Part shown: positions 35,193 to 44,846 of the stretch, one piece after another
Layout: the number at the start of each line of letters is the position of its first letter
How positions within the stretch are numbered: the stretch's first letter is position 1
Source: an uncultured Pelagibacteraceae bacterium
Lineage (GTDB): Bacteria > Pseudomonadota > Alphaproteobacteria > Pelagibacterales > Pelagibacteraceae
DNA length: 59,045 nucleotides
Direction of reading: 5' to 3'
NCBI GenBank assembly: GCA_902520695.1
Contig: CABYOT010000009.1
Span: forward strand, 1-59,045
Made by a program: the position numbers and the translations under genes
The notes under the pieces: model-generated
The model's input: only the letters and a program-made list of their open reading frames with translations
The model's database searches: none
What the model was told of the DNA's origin: nothing

Positions 35193-35989
35193 GCTGCACT
35201 CTCCACTGGTTTATCTTGGTTTAAAAATTCCTCTGTAAAATTAAAGTATGCTCTGCTACCTGGACATGACTTATCATAAATTAAAACAGGAACACCGTGT
35301 GAGGGTGCTTCTGATAATCTAACATTTCTTGGAACAGCAGTGCTATAAACTTTATCCTTAAAATAGTTTCTTGCCTCTGTCTCTACCTCTCCAGATAATT
35401 TATTTCTCTTATCGTACATTGTCAGTAGTATTCCTCTTATGTCTAAAGATGGATTTAGGTTCGATTTTATCCTCTCAATTGTTTTCAAGAGCTGAGTGAG
35501 CCCCTCTAAAGCAAAAAATTCCGTCTGAAGAGGTACCACGAGTGCATCAGAGGCTACCAATGCCATTATTGTTAGGAGACTTAAAGATGGTGGACAGTCA
35601 ATTATGACATAATCATAGGCTGGCTCAGAACTGTTTAAAATTGGGGTTAATTCGTCTTTTAATTTAAAGGCTCTCCGGCTGTCACCTGCTGTCTCCACCT
35701 CTAGGCCGGACAAATCAACATTTGAAGATATCAAATCTAAATTTTCAAAGCTTGTTGACTGGATTACCTCTGAAATTTTTTTATTTCCATTCAATACATT
35801 GTAAATTGTTTGATCAGAACTTGTTGTGTTGGACAATCCAAAACCTGTCGTAGCATTGCCTTGTGGATCAAGATCAATTACAAGAATTTTTTTTCCCTTC
35901 ATCGACAAACCAGCAGCAAGATTGATGACAGTGGTGGTCTTGCCCACTCCTCCTTTCTGGTTTATCACTGAAATAATTTTTCTATTCAT
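35189..35989 (-). CDS. parA: Chromosome-partitioning ATPase ParA
   Basis: 266 aa. The deviant Walker A KGGVGKTTT (12-20), VIDLDPQGNATTGFG and DYVIIDCPPSLSLLT are diagnostic of ParA/Soj. It forms the DNA-bound ATPase gradient that moves ParB-parS. It overlaps rsmG by 8 bp upstream and parB by 4 bp downstream, so the three are translated from one message with mnmG. Confidence 0.97.
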   Translation of the reverse strand: MNRKIISVINQKGGVGKTTTVINLAAGLSMKGKKILVIDLDPQGNATTGFGLSNTTSSDQTIYNVLNGNKKISEVIQSTSFENLDLISSNVDLSGLEVETAGDSRRAFKLKDELTPILNSSEPAYDYVIIDCPPSLSLLTIMALVASDALVVPLQTEFFALEGLTQLLKTIERIKSNLNPSLDIRGILLTMYDKRNKLSGEVETEARNYFKDKVYSTAVPRNVRLSEAPSHGVPVLIYDKSCPGSRAYFNFTEEFLNQDKPVESAA

Positions 35990-36626
35990 ATTTTTTTTTT
36001 AAATTTGAAATTTTTACTACTGATGAATCTTCGCTTGTAAGACTTTTCATTTCTTCTAGGTCAAATTTCCATTTCATGGAAACTTCTTTTAAAATTTTAT
36101 TTCCACTTTTTCCTAAATACATGACTATGTATTTAAAATTTTTAAAATTCTTTGTTGCAATATCAAAAATCACTGGCAAAGGTTTGAACGCTCTGCAAAT
36201 TATTACATCAGTTACTAAATTTTTCTCTTCAAATATATTTTTTTGATAAATTTTCGCATCTAATTTAAACTTTTTTGCCATCTCCATTAAGAAATTGCTT
36301 TTATAATAACTCTTTTCATAAAAAATTAGCTTAAAACCTTGTTTTTTCGATTTCATCAAAATACCTAAAACTATACTAGGTAGCCCTGCACCAGAGCCAA
36401 GATCAGTACATACACTTATATCATTTTTATCAATAAAATCAATAGTTTGCGCACTATCGTAAATATGCCTTGTATTTATTGATTTTTCTGTACTTGAACT
36501 TATTAAATTTATTTTCTTGTTTGTACTCAAAATTGATTGTGAATATTCTTCTAACTCCTTAAGTGTTTCACGTGAAACATTTGGTAGATGAATTTTATTT
36601 GTTTTTATTATTTTCGAATCAATCAA
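35982..36626 (-). CDS. rsmG: 16S rRNA (guanine-527 N7)-methyltransferase RsmG
   Basis: 214 aa from a TTG whose last two bases begin the mnmG TGA stop (TTGA); no ATG exists near the start. SAM-binding text [17 protein letters not shown], plus [13 protein letters not shown] [12 protein letters not shown], are RsmG hallmarks. It methylates G527 of 16S rRNA. A perfect parS site lies inside its first codons (36564-36579). Confidence 0.94.
   Translation of the reverse strand: MIDSKIIKTNKIHLPNVSRETLKELEEYSQSILSTNKKINLISSSTEKSINTRHIYDSAQTIDFIDKNDISVCTDLGSGAGLPSIVLGILMKSKKQGFKLIFYEKSYYKSNFLMEMAKKFKLDAKIYQKNIFEEKNLVTDVIICRAFKPLPVIFDIATKNFKNFKYIVMYLGKSGNKILKEVSMKWKFDLEEMKSLTSEDSSVVKISNLKKKYE
36564..36579. 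promoter_or_regulatory. parS centromere site, perfect consensus, inside rsmG
   Basis: TGTTTCACGTGAAACA is an exact match to the canonical ParB-binding parS palindrome. It sits in the 5' coding region of rsmG, directly upstream of parA and parB in the same operon and about 8 kb from the proposed oriC. Confidence 0.95.
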
Positions 36627-38494
36627 GCTATATGCTTAATAGACTTTCTTTTTACATGAGACAACAAAATATATACTGCTGCTGGAGTTATCCCATCTAT
36701 TCTGAGTGCTTGTCCAAGTGTTTTTGGCTTTATTTCCTTGAATTTTGACTTAACTTCATTTGATAATCCAGAAAATTGATCATAATCTAGATTTTCTGGT
36801 ATTTTAAGATTTTCATCTCTTTTAAATGCTAAAATATCTGCATCTTGCTTCTTCAAATATCCTTTATAATGAGCTTTTATCTCAATTTGCTCATCAATTT
36901 CACGTGAAACATATTTAATTTCAGGCCAAATTTCCCTAATTTTAGTCATGTTAACTGATTTTTGGCTCAAAATCTCTATTGCATTCCTTTTAACCCCATC
37001 TTTAGCAATATTAATTCCGTATTTTGATGCTTTTGAGGGAGAAATTAATGAATTTTCCATATTTTTCAGACTTTTTTCAAGTTTAGATGCTTTTTCTTTA
37101 TATAAAATTTTCCTTTCATCTAATATTAAACCAATATCAATTCCTTTTTGGGTAAGTCTTATATCTGCATTATCAGATCTCAAAGATAGTCTATATTCTG
37201 CCCTTGAAGTGAACATTCTATAAGGTTCTGCAACTCCTTTTGTAACTAAATCATCTATCATAACACCTATGTATGCCTCAGACCTATCAAGGATAAATGG
37301 TTCTTTAACTTTAATAGAGAGAGCAGCATTTATTCCAGCTATAAGGCCTTGTGCTGCTGCTTCTTCATAGCCTGTGGTTCCATTAATTTGTCCTGCAAGG
37401 TAAAGATTTTTTATTTTTTTTGTCTCTAAAGTTAGAAATAGCTCCCGAGGGTCCACAAAATCGTACTCTATTGCATATCCAGGTCTTAAAATCTTAACGT
37501 TTTCTAAACCATTGATATTATTACATATTTCTTGCTGTATATTAGCGGGAAGAGAAGTTGAGATTCCATTAGGGTAAATAGTTTTATCATTCAGACCCTC
37601 TGGCTCCAAAAATATTTGATGCTTTTGCTTATCAGCGAACTTTACAATTTTATCTTCTATTGATGGACAATATCTTGGACCAACTCCTTGGATACTGCCA
37701 GAATACATAGCACTACTTTTTATATTTTTAGAAATGATCTCATGCACTACCTGATTGGTATAAGTCATACTACATGAAATTTGTCTATTAATATTTTTTT
37801 TTGTAAGGAAAGAAAAAAAATATGGATCTTCATCTGCATGCTGCTCTTCGAGTTTTTCAAAATTAATTGTCGTTGCATCCAATCTAGGTGGTGTTCCTGT
37901 TTTTAATCTTCCGATTTTAAAATTATATTTTTCTAATTGTTCGCTTAATCCTGTTGAAGGTTTTTCATTAAATCTTCCTGCAGGTGTTTTTTCTTCGCCA
38001 ATATGAATTAAGCCATTTAAGAAAGTTCCAGTTGTTAAAATTACTTTTGATGATATTACTTTTTTGCCTTCTTGTGTAATAAAACCGATTATATCGTTTT
38101 TATCAAAAATAAACTTAATTACAGGATCACAAAAAATGCTTAAATTACAGTAATTTACAAGTTTTTCTTGCATATATTTCTTATATAATGATCTATCACT
38201 TTGAGTACGTGGTCCACGAACAGCTGGCCCTCTACTTCTATTTAATAATCTAAATTGTATTCCTGATTTATCTGCGATTTCACCCATTACACCATCAAGT
38301 GCATCTATCTCTCTAACAAGATGACCTTTGCCCAATCCCCCAATAGCTGGATTACAAGACATCTCTCCAATAGTGTCAAATTTATGAGTAAATAAGGCAG
38401 TATTTACGCCTAATCTAGCAGATGCTGCTGCAGCTTCACAGCCTGCATGACCACCACCAATCACAACTACATCAAATGACAACTCATTTTTCAT
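36623..38494 (-). CDS. mnmG: tRNA uridine 5-carboxymethylaminomethyl modification enzyme MnmG (GidA)
   Basis: 623 aa. FAD-binding opening [21 protein letters not shown], the GidA motif [32 protein letters not shown] [15 protein letters not shown] and [21 protein letters not shown] are all present. With MnmE it builds (c)mnm5U34 in tRNA. It overlaps rsmG at TTGA. A second parS-like site lies inside it. Confidence 0.97.
   Translation of the reverse strand: MKNELSFDVVVIGGGHAGCEAAAASARLGVNTALFTHKFDTIGEMSCNPAIGGLGKGHLVREIDALDGVMGEIADKSGIQFRLLNRSRGPAVRGPRTQSDRSLYKKYMQEKLVNYCNLSIFCDPVIKFIFDKNDIIGFITQEGKKVISSKVILTTGTFLNGLIHIGEEKTPAGRFNEKPSTGLSEQLEKYNFKIGRLKTGTPPRLDATTINFEKLEEQHADEDPYFFSFLTKKNINRQISCSMTYTNQVVHEIISKNIKSSAMYSGSIQGVGPRYCPSIEDKIVKFADKQKHQIFLEPEGLNDKTIYPNGISTSLPANIQQEICNNINGLENVKILRPGYAIEYDFVDPRELFLTLETKKIKNLYLAGQINGTTGYEEAAAQGLIAGINAALSIKVKEPFILDRSEAYIGVMIDDLVTKGVAEPYRMFTSRAEYRLSLRSDNADIRLTQKGIDIGLILDERKILYKEKASKLEKSLKNMENSLISPSKASKYGINIAKDGVKRNAIEILSQKSVNMTKIREIWPEIKYVSREIDEQIEIKAHYKGYLKKQDADILAFKRDENLKIPENLDYDQFSGLSNEVKSKFKEIKPKTLGQALRIDGITPAAVYILLSHVKRKSIKHIA
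36896..36911. promoter_or_regulatory. Second parS-like site inside mnmG
   Basis: AATTTCACGTGAAACA keeps the full palindromic core TTTCACGTGAAA and differs from the canonical 16-mer only in its first two bases. It lies 332 bp from the perfect site. Two closely spaced sites are typical of ParB loading centres. Confidence 0.8.
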
Positions 38495-38570
38495 AGCCTT
38501 AATTTATTATTGATCTTAAAATTTACAAGAAAACACTTAAAAATGCTCAAAAAACAAGCAAATTCAATAC

Positions 38571-39902
38571 TTATTTTCCTATACAAAAATCACTAAAAAT
38601 GGAACCTAATATTTCTTCAACATCTACTTTACCAACAATCATACCTAGATGTCTTGTTGCTAACCTTAAATCCTCTGCAGCTTTATCAAAATCTTCTTTC
38701 GAATTTTTTTCCTCAAAATTTTTTAAATTTTGAACACAAGCCTCTAAACTTTGTCTATGTCTTTCTCTAGTAATTAGAGTTTCGTTTGAACTAACAAATT
38801 TATTTTTTAGTTTATCTTTAATTCTAGTTATTAGCTCATCTAAGTTTGTTTCATTTTTAATTGATAAAAAAATTGGATTAAACTTTTCAATTTGTTGATT
38901 TATATTTTTATAACCAAGATCTATTTTATTGATTACAATTATTGATTTTTCACTAACCAAATCGTTCAAAAATCCAGTAAAATCAACACTTTTTGGCTCA
39001 ATTACAATTAGGTTTAAATCGGCATCCTCAGCACGTTTAAGAGCTAATTTAATTCCTTTTCTTTCAATCTCATTTTCAGACTCTCTTATTCCAGCAGTAT
39101 CAGAGATCACAACTGGATAACCATCCAAATTTAAATGAGCTTCGATAACGTCTCTTGTTGTTCCTGCAATTTCTGAAACGATAGCCACATCTCTGTTAGA
39201 AAGATAATTTAACAAAGAAGATTTTCCTGCATTTGCTGGTCCAATAATTGCAATCTTAAAACCTTCTCTAATTCTTTCTCCAACTTTTTCATCATTTAAA
39301 ATTTTTTCAATTTCATTTCTTATGTTTTCAGAATCTATTTTAATATTTTTAATCACATCTTGTGGGAGATCATCTTCAGGAAAATCAATTTTTGCCTCAA
39401 CGTTTGATAAAATTTTTAAAAGTTTTTCTCTAAGAGAATTAAATTTTTCAGAACTTCTTCCACTCATTATTTTAACAGCTTGTTGTCTTTGAATTTCTGT
39501 TTCAGCGGAAATTAAATCTGAAATGCTTTCGGCTTTTAAAAGATTTATTTTTCCATTTTGAAAAGCAATTTTTGTAAATTCACCAGGTTCTGCTAGTCGA
39601 CAATTTTCAATTTTTGATAATTGTTCTAAAATTGCCCTAATTACAGCTACGCTACCATGAACATGCATTTCTGCAATATCTTCACCTGTGTAGCTGTCGG
39701 GGCCAGGAAACCACAGTAATATACCCTCATCTATTAGTTCAGAAGTGTTAATTTTATTGAACTTTTTTAAATTTGATACTCTAGGCTTCGGTGGGTCTTC
39801 TCCTGTAATAAGTTTAATTACATTTGAAGCATCAGACCCGGATATTCTAATTACAGCTATTCCAGAGATGCCTGATCCTGATGATAGAGCATAAATAGTC
39901 AT
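38571..39902 (-). CDS. mnmE: tRNA modification GTPase MnmE (TrmE)
   Basis: 443 aa. Start MTIYALSSGSGISGIAVIRISG and EMHVHGSVAVI are the tetrahydrofolate-binding N-terminal domain. The G1 motif GPANAGKSSLL and the G3 region SDTAGIRESENEIE follow. The C-terminal CIGK motif (FCIGK) carries the essential cysteine. Partner of MnmG. There is a 76-bp gap to mnmG with no recognisable element. Confidence 0.97.
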   Translation of the reverse strand: MTIYALSSGSGISGIAVIRISGSDASNVIKLITGEDPPKPRVSNLKKFNKINTSELIDEGILLWFPGPDSYTGEDIAEMHVHGSVAVIRAILEQLSKIENCRLAEPGEFTKIAFQNGKINLLKAESISDLISAETEIQRQQAVKIMSGRSSEKFNSLREKLLKILSNVEAKIDFPEDDLPQDVIKNIKIDSENIRNEIEKILNDEKVGERIREGFKIAIIGPANAGKSSLLNYLSNRDVAIVSEIAGTTRDVIEAHLNLDGYPVVISDTAGIRESENEIERKGIKLALKRAEDADLNLIVIEPKSVDFTGFLNDLVSEKSIIVINKIDLGYKNINQQIEKFNPIFLSIKNETNLDELITRIKDKLKNKFVSSNETLITRERHRQSLEACVQNLKNFEEKNSKEDFDKAAEDLRLATRHLGMIVGKVDVEEILGSIFSDFCIGK

Positions 39903-39947
39903 ATATTTATTATAGTTTTATATTAATCATAATAATATAATTTTCTA

Positions 39948-40802
39948 ATGATTATATGGCTTGCTTCATATCCTAAAAGTGGAAATACTTGGGTTCGTTC
40001 TTTTTTATCTTCATTACTATATGAAGAAAATAATGAAGCAAACTTTAATTCAATATTAAATATAAAACAATATCCGCTAAGATCCCACTTTAAGAATCTT
40101 ATTAATAATTTAGATGATATAAATGAAATTTCATCAAATTGGTTAAAAACACAAAGTATTATAAATAATGATAATAAAATTAAGCTACTAAAAACTCATC
40201 ATGCGCTAGTTAAGATTGGTAATTCGAATTTTACTAATTATGCTTGCTCATTAGGTGCAATATATATTGTTAGAGATCCAAGGAATGTAATAAGTTCAGT
40301 TCTTTATCACTATTCCAAAAAAAATTATCTAGAAGCAAAAGAGTTTTTATTTGATGAAAACAGAGCCTTGGGTAAAAAAAATAATCCAGATGGTCATAGC
40401 CGTAATAATGATATATTTACACTTATTACATCATGGAAAACTCATTATAATTCGTGGAAAAATTTTAAAAAAAATTACCTTTTAATAAAATACGAAAATT
40501 TAGTTTCAGAACCAAAAAATGAGTTTCGTAAGATTTCAAATTATATTTCTAAATTGATGAATTTGAAAATTGAAGATAAAAAAATTGATCTGTCTATAAA
40601 GTCAAATGAATTTGAAAATTTAAAAAGATTGGAAAAAAAAGATGGTTTTAGTGAAGCAATAAAAAATAAAGAAACAGGGGAAACAAAAAGTTTTTTTAAC
40701 TTAGGCCCTAAAAACAAATGGCAGGAAAAATTGGATATTGAGCTTAAGGAAAGTATTGAAGAAAAATTTGAAATTGAAATGAAAGAACTTGGTTATTTAT
40801 AA
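39948..40802 (+). CDS. PAPS-dependent sulfotransferase family protein
   Basis: 284 aa. The 5'-phosphosulfate loop is IWLASYPKSGNTWVRSFL (YPKSGNTW), and the 3'-phosphate motif is YIVRDPRNVISSVLYHYS. The C-terminal segment SFFNLGPKNKWQEKL matches the family K-x-x-W-E tail. It transfers sulfate from PAPS to an unknown acceptor, perhaps a polysaccharide or lipid. It is the only plus-strand gene between mnmE and rho in an otherwise conserved minus-strand block, and its TAA touches the rho stop, so it looks inserted. Confidence 0.87.
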   Translation: MIIWLASYPKSGNTWVRSFLSSLLYEENNEANFNSILNIKQYPLRSHFKNLINNLDDINEISSNWLKTQSIINNDNKIKLLKTHHALVKIGNSNFTNYACSLGAIYIVRDPRNVISSVLYHYSKKNYLEAKEFLFDENRALGKKNNPDGHSRNNDIFTLITSWKTHYNSWKNFKKNYLLIKYENLVSEPKNEFRKISNYISKLMNLKIEDKKIDLSIKSNEFENLKRLEKKDGFSEAIKNKETGETKSFFNLGPKNKWQEKLDIELKESIEEKFEIEMKELGYL

Positions 40803-42074
40803 TTATGCAGGCTTATTCATTGAATTAAAAAATTCAGCGTTATTTTTAGTTGTCTTTAATTTTGAATTAATAAAATCAATTGCATCCATTGATCCCATTG
40901 GTGCAATAATTCTTCTTAAAACATTCATTTTTTGAAGATCATTTTTATCAAAAATGAGCTCTTCCCGTCTTGTTCCTGACTTGGTTATATCTATTGCTGG
41001 ATAAATCCTCTTCTCTGAAATCTTTCTATCTAGAATTGTCTCACTGTTTCCCGTTCCTTTAAATTCCTCAAAAATTACCTCATCCATTCTACTTCCAGTA
41101 TCAATAAGAGCAGTGGCTATAATTGTTAATGATCCACCTTCTTCAATATTTCTGGCTGCTCCAAAAAATCTTTTGGGTCTTTGCAAAGCATTAGCATCTA
41201 CACCGCCTGTTAAAACTTTTCCTGAACTTGGCACAACAGCATTATAAGCTCTCCCTAACCTTGTTATAGAATCTAAAAGTATGACAACATCTTTCTTATG
41301 CTCTGTCAGTCTTTTAGCTTTTTCAATTACCATTTCAGCAACAGCTACATGCCGTTGGGCTGGTTCGTCAAATGTTGAACTTATAACCTCTCCCTTAACT
41401 GTTCTTTGCATATCTGTTACTTCCTCTGGTCTTTCGTCAATTAATAAAACCATAAGATAACATTCGGGATGATTGGCTGTTATAGAATTAGCTATGCTCT
41501 GTAGGATCATTGTTTTCCCTGCCTTAGGTGGAGATATAATCAATGATCTTTGACCTTTTCCAATAGGGCTTACTAAGTCTATTAATCTTGGAGTAAGGTC
41601 AGGTTTCTTTTCAACTTTATTTGATTCAACTTCCATCCCCAATTGTTTATTTGGGTAGAGAGGTGTTAAGTTGTCAAAAGCAATTTTATGTTTAAATTTA
41701 TCTGGTTCTTCAAAATTTATCTTGCTAACTTGAAGAAGTGCAAAATACCTTTCTCCATCTTTAGGAGATCTGATAGGTCCTTCAACTGAATCTCCAGTTC
41801 TCAGACCAAACCTTCTTATTTGACTTGGGCTTACATATATATCATCTGCTCCTGGTAAATAATTAGATTCCATTGCTCGAAGAAAACCAAAACCATCTTG
41901 AAGCAGTTGTAACACTCCACCTCCAGTTATCTCTTCTCCTTTTTCTGCAAGTTTTTTTAAAATTGCAAAATAAATTTCTTGTCTACGTAGAGTGCTAGCA
42001 TTTTCTATACCAAGCTTCTCAGCTTCGGTGATTAACTTTTCTGAGCTTTTTTCTTTTAATTCTTGAATGTTCAT
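40803..42074 (-). CDS. rho: Transcription termination factor Rho
   Basis: 423 aa. The N-terminal RNA-binding part has [20 protein letters not shown] [17 protein letters not shown]; the ATPase P-loop is PPKAGKT (182-188), and [12 protein letters not shown] plus the Q-loop region follow. It is full length. It lies 59 bp from hemJ and is the downstream gene of hemE-hemH-hemJ. Confidence 0.98.
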   Translation of the reverse strand: MNIQELKEKSSEKLITEAEKLGIENASTLRRQEIYFAILKKLAEKGEEITGGGVLQLLQDGFGFLRAMESNYLPGADDIYVSPSQIRRFGLRTGDSVEGPIRSPKDGERYFALLQVSKINFEEPDKFKHKIAFDNLTPLYPNKQLGMEVESNKVEKKPDLTPRLIDLVSPIGKGQRSLIISPPKAGKTMILQSIANSITANHPECYLMVLLIDERPEEVTDMQRTVKGEVISSTFDEPAQRHVAVAEMVIEKAKRLTEHKKDVVILLDSITRLGRAYNAVVPSSGKVLTGGVDANALQRPKRFFGAARNIEEGGSLTIIATALIDTGSRMDEVIFEEFKGTGNSETILDRKISEKRIYPAIDITKSGTRREELIFDKNDLQKMNVLRRIIAPMGSMDAIDFINSKLKTTKNNAEFFNSMNKPA

Positions 42075-42133
42075 TTATGGGGGTTTTATTTAAAGATGAA
42101 ATAAATATATATATTGATTGAAAAATTTCAACC

Positions 42134-42568
42134 CTAGATTGGTTTAAAAACTACAATAAATACAATTAAAATAAGCAAAACTGTAGGTATTTCGTTAATT
42201 ATCCTAAAGAATTTTGATGATTTGGAGTTTTCTTTCGAATGTAAAACCCTCATACATCTGCCCAAATATTCATGATAAATAGTTAAAATTACTACTAAAA
42301 TAATTTTAATTTGTATCCATAAAAGAGCAAAGCTCTCGATTCCATTTATCCAAATTAATATAATTCCAAAAAACCACGATAAAATCATGGCTGGACGCAT
42401 TATATAATTATAAAGCCTTCTTTCCATTGTCTCAAAGATTTCAGTAGCTTGATCTTTTTCAAAATTTTCAACGTGATAAACAAATATTCTTGGTAAATAT
42501 AATAGGCCAGCCATCCAAGATATTACTGCTATTAGATGTAGAGATTTAAATAAAAGATACCCACTCAT
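42134..42568 (-). CDS. hemJ: Protoporphyrinogen IX oxidase HemJ
   Basis: 144 aa with four membrane segments. HemJ family text: YLLFKSLHLIAVISWMAGLLYLPR, with H11 and R27 in conserved positions, then ERRLYNYIMRPAMI and KIILVVILTIYHEYLG. It carries out the penultimate haem step in alphaproteobacteria lacking HemG/HemY. It sits 3 bp from hemH, so hemE-hemH-hemJ is a haem operon. Confidence 0.94.
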   Translation of the reverse strand: MSGYLLFKSLHLIAVISWMAGLLYLPRIFVYHVENFEKDQATEIFETMERRLYNYIMRPAMILSWFFGIILIWINGIESFALLWIQIKIILVVILTIYHEYLGRCMRVLHSKENSKSSKFFRIINEIPTVLLILIVFIVVFKPI

Positions 42569-42571
42569 GTA

Positions 42572-43564
42572 TTAAATATTTTTCGTTAATAGATATTTTA
42601 ATAACGCTATATGATCTTCACTGTCATTTAAGCAAGGTATCGTTTCAAAATTCTCACCACCTGATTTAATAAAACTTTCTTTTCCTTGTATAGATATTTC
42701 TTCTAAAGTTTCAACACAATCAGAGGAGAAACCTGGACAAATAACTAAGATATTTTTCTTACCTTCTTTTGGGAGGGCCTCAAAAGTTTTATCTGTATAT
42801 GGTTGTAACCATTCCTGTGGGCCAAATCTAGATTGGAATGTAGTTTTAATTTCTATATCTGAATATTTTTCAGAAATTAGTCTTGTAGTCTTATGGCAGT
42901 AACAATGATATGGATCACCCTTATCAAAATATTTTTTTGGTATCCCGTGGTAAGATGCAATTATTAAATCTGGTTCCCAATCAATTTCATTTATTTTTTT
43001 TTTAATACTATTTTTGATTGCCTCAATGTAAAGTGGCTCAGATTCATAGTGCGGAATTATTTTTAAATTCGGTTGCCACCTCATTTTCATTAAAGTTCTA
43101 TATACTTCATCACATACAGTTGCTGTTGTTGCGGCTGCATATTGTGGATAAAGGGGCAAAATGATTAAGTTTTCACATCCTTCTTTGTGAAGTTTATGTA
43201 TTTTGCTTTTTATGCTTGGATTTCCGTACCTCATTGCAAAATCAACTATTATTTTTTCATTACCAATTTGTTCAGATAATTTTTCTGCTTGTCTTTCTGT
43301 AAAATATCTAAGTGGTGACATGTCTTTTTCTTTCATCCATATCTCTCTATAAGCTTTTGCTGTTTTAGAGGGCCTGAAGGTAAGTATGAATATATTAAGT
43401 ATTACCTGCCAAATTATAGGGTTAACTTCTATAACTCTTCTGTCAGATAAAAATTCTTTGAGATATTTTCTTATATCTAGCCATCTTGTGGAGTCTGGTG
43501 TACCAAGATTTATAATTAAAATCCCTGTCTTACCATAGTTAACTTTAGGGTGTTCTGGCGTCAT
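42572..43564 (-). CDS. hemH: Ferrochelatase
   Basis: 330 aa. Family text: KTGILIINLGTPDS, LSDRRVIEVNP, PLYPQYAAATTATV, IASYHGIPKKYFDKGDPYHCYC (active-site His in SYHG) and QSRFGPQEWLQPYT. It inserts Fe2+ into protoporphyrin IX. It overlaps hemE by 4 bp. Confidence 0.97.
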   Translation of the reverse strand: MTPEHPKVNYGKTGILIINLGTPDSTRWLDIRKYLKEFLSDRRVIEVNPIIWQVILNIFILTFRPSKTAKAYREIWMKEKDMSPLRYFTERQAEKLSEQIGNEKIIVDFAMRYGNPSIKSKIHKLHKEGCENLIILPLYPQYAAATTATVCDEVYRTLMKMRWQPNLKIIPHYESEPLYIEAIKNSIKKKINEIDWEPDLIIASYHGIPKKYFDKGDPYHCYCHKTTRLISEKYSDIEIKTTFQSRFGPQEWLQPYTDKTFEALPKEGKKNILVICPGFSSDCVETLEEISIQGKESFIKSGGENFETIPCLNDSEDHIALLKYLLTKNI

Positions 43565-44562
43565 TTAAAATTTCTTACAATTTTAATTAATTCTTCAACC
43601 ATTTCAATTTTGGTTTCAGGAAGTATTCCATGACCTAGATTGAAAATATATGGATGATCTTTAAAAATATTGAGATATTTTTCAGTTTCTTTTTTGAGTG
43701 TTTCTTTATCAGTTAATAAAATTTTAGGGTCAAGACCTCCTTGTACAGGTATATTAATCTCATTCACTATTTTTTTTGGATCTACATCATAGTCAATATT
43801 TACTGCATCAGGTTTTACTATATCACAAAAATTTTTATAATCTTTAATTCCCCTTGGAAAACAAATGATGGGTACTCCTAATTGTTTAACATATTCAACT
43901 ATATTTAATGTAGGTATATAAATATATTCTGGGATTTTATCTTCTAATAAACCGGCCCAACTATCAAATATTTGAATTACTTTAGCACCAGCCTCAACTT
44001 GATTTTTTATATGAACTTTTAAGAATTTTTCGATTATTCCTAATAATCTATTTATTAAAAAATCATCTTTAAAAAATTCACTTGTTAACCCTTTTTTTGG
44101 GGATGACCTATTAATCATATACACAAGAATGGTCCATGGGGCACCAACAAATCCTATCATATCTTTATTGTTCATTAAAGGATCCTGCGAAGTCTTAGAA
44201 ATAGCTTTGTAAACATTATAAACTTTTTCTGTGAAATTAATTTCATCAACATGTTTAATATTATCTAAATTTACATGACCCAATTTTGGTCCAAAATTTT
44301 TTTCAAATTCAACTTTTTGACCAAGACCATATGGTAATATTAAAATATCAGAAAATATTACTGCACCGTCAAATGCAAATCTTTTTATTGGTTGAAGTGT
44401 AATCTCAGAAGCTAAATCACTATTCAAACATAATTTTATAAAATCCTGATTTTCTTTTCTAATATTTCTGAACTCAGGCAGATATCTTCCCGCTTGTCTC
44501 ATTAACCATACAGGATTAGTTTTAGTATCTTTATTTTTAATACAGTTAGTTATCGGACTCAT
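43561..44562 (-). CDS. hemE: Uroporphyrinogen decarboxylase
   Basis: 333 aa. The signature PVWLMRQAGRYLPEFR near the N-terminus and the region VQIFDSWAGLL are diagnostic; the catalytic aspartate lies in the FDGAVIFSDIL segment. It decarboxylates uroporphyrinogen III. It flanks the proposed oriC and is transcribed away from it, as hemE is beside oriC in Caulobacter. Confidence 0.97.
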   Translation of the reverse strand: MSPITNCIKNKDTKTNPVWLMRQAGRYLPEFRNIRKENQDFIKLCLNSDLASEITLQPIKRFAFDGAVIFSDILILPYGLGQKVEFEKNFGPKLGHVNLDNIKHVDEINFTEKVYNVYKAISKTSQDPLMNNKDMIGFVGAPWTILVYMINRSSPKKGLTSEFFKDDFLINRLLGIIEKFLKVHIKNQVEAGAKVIQIFDSWAGLLEDKIPEYIYIPTLNIVEYVKQLGVPIICFPRGIKDYKNFCDIVKPDAVNIDYDVDPKKIVNEINIPVQGGLDPKILLTDKETLKKETEKYLNIFKDHPYIFNLGHGILPETKIEMVEELIKIVRNFK

Positions 44563-44846
44563 ATAATAAGTATATATATTTTACTGTATTAGTATTATGT
44601 ATTGTTAATAACGTAAATTAGTCAATTATTACACTTAATTAACTTTTTATTAACAATCCTGATTAAAAATTAGTTATATATTTTGCGTATTAATTAAGAT
44701 TTATTACATTATATGAATAATATGTATAACTTTGTTAACATTTTATAATTCAGTTAATTTAGCTATGAAAAAACTAAGTTTTTATATCCAGATATGTAAA
44801 TCTGCATTTTTCTTAATTTTACTTATAGATTATAAACACTTTATAC
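44563..44846. other. Candidate chromosomal replication origin (oriC)
   Basis: This 284-bp gap between hemE (minus) and ppsR (plus) is the longest intergenic region in the window and is extremely AT-rich. Gene strands point away from it on both sides over many genes. In Caulobacter the origin lies between hemE and the RP001/DUF299 gene, which is the ppsR family. DnaA-box-like sequences form an inverted pair, TGTTAATAA (44603-44611) and TTATTAACA (44647-44655), each one mismatch from TTATNCACA or its complement. A TGTTAACA palindrome sits at 44733-44740 and a TTAA-N7-TTAA (44639-44653). I see no gene in it. Confidence 0.65.

Noticed and set aside
44639..44653. TTAA-N7-TTAA as a CtrA binding site
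   Set aside because: The motif occurs often by chance in sequence this AT-rich, and nothing in the window shows that CtrA is present; mentioned only as part of the oriC description.
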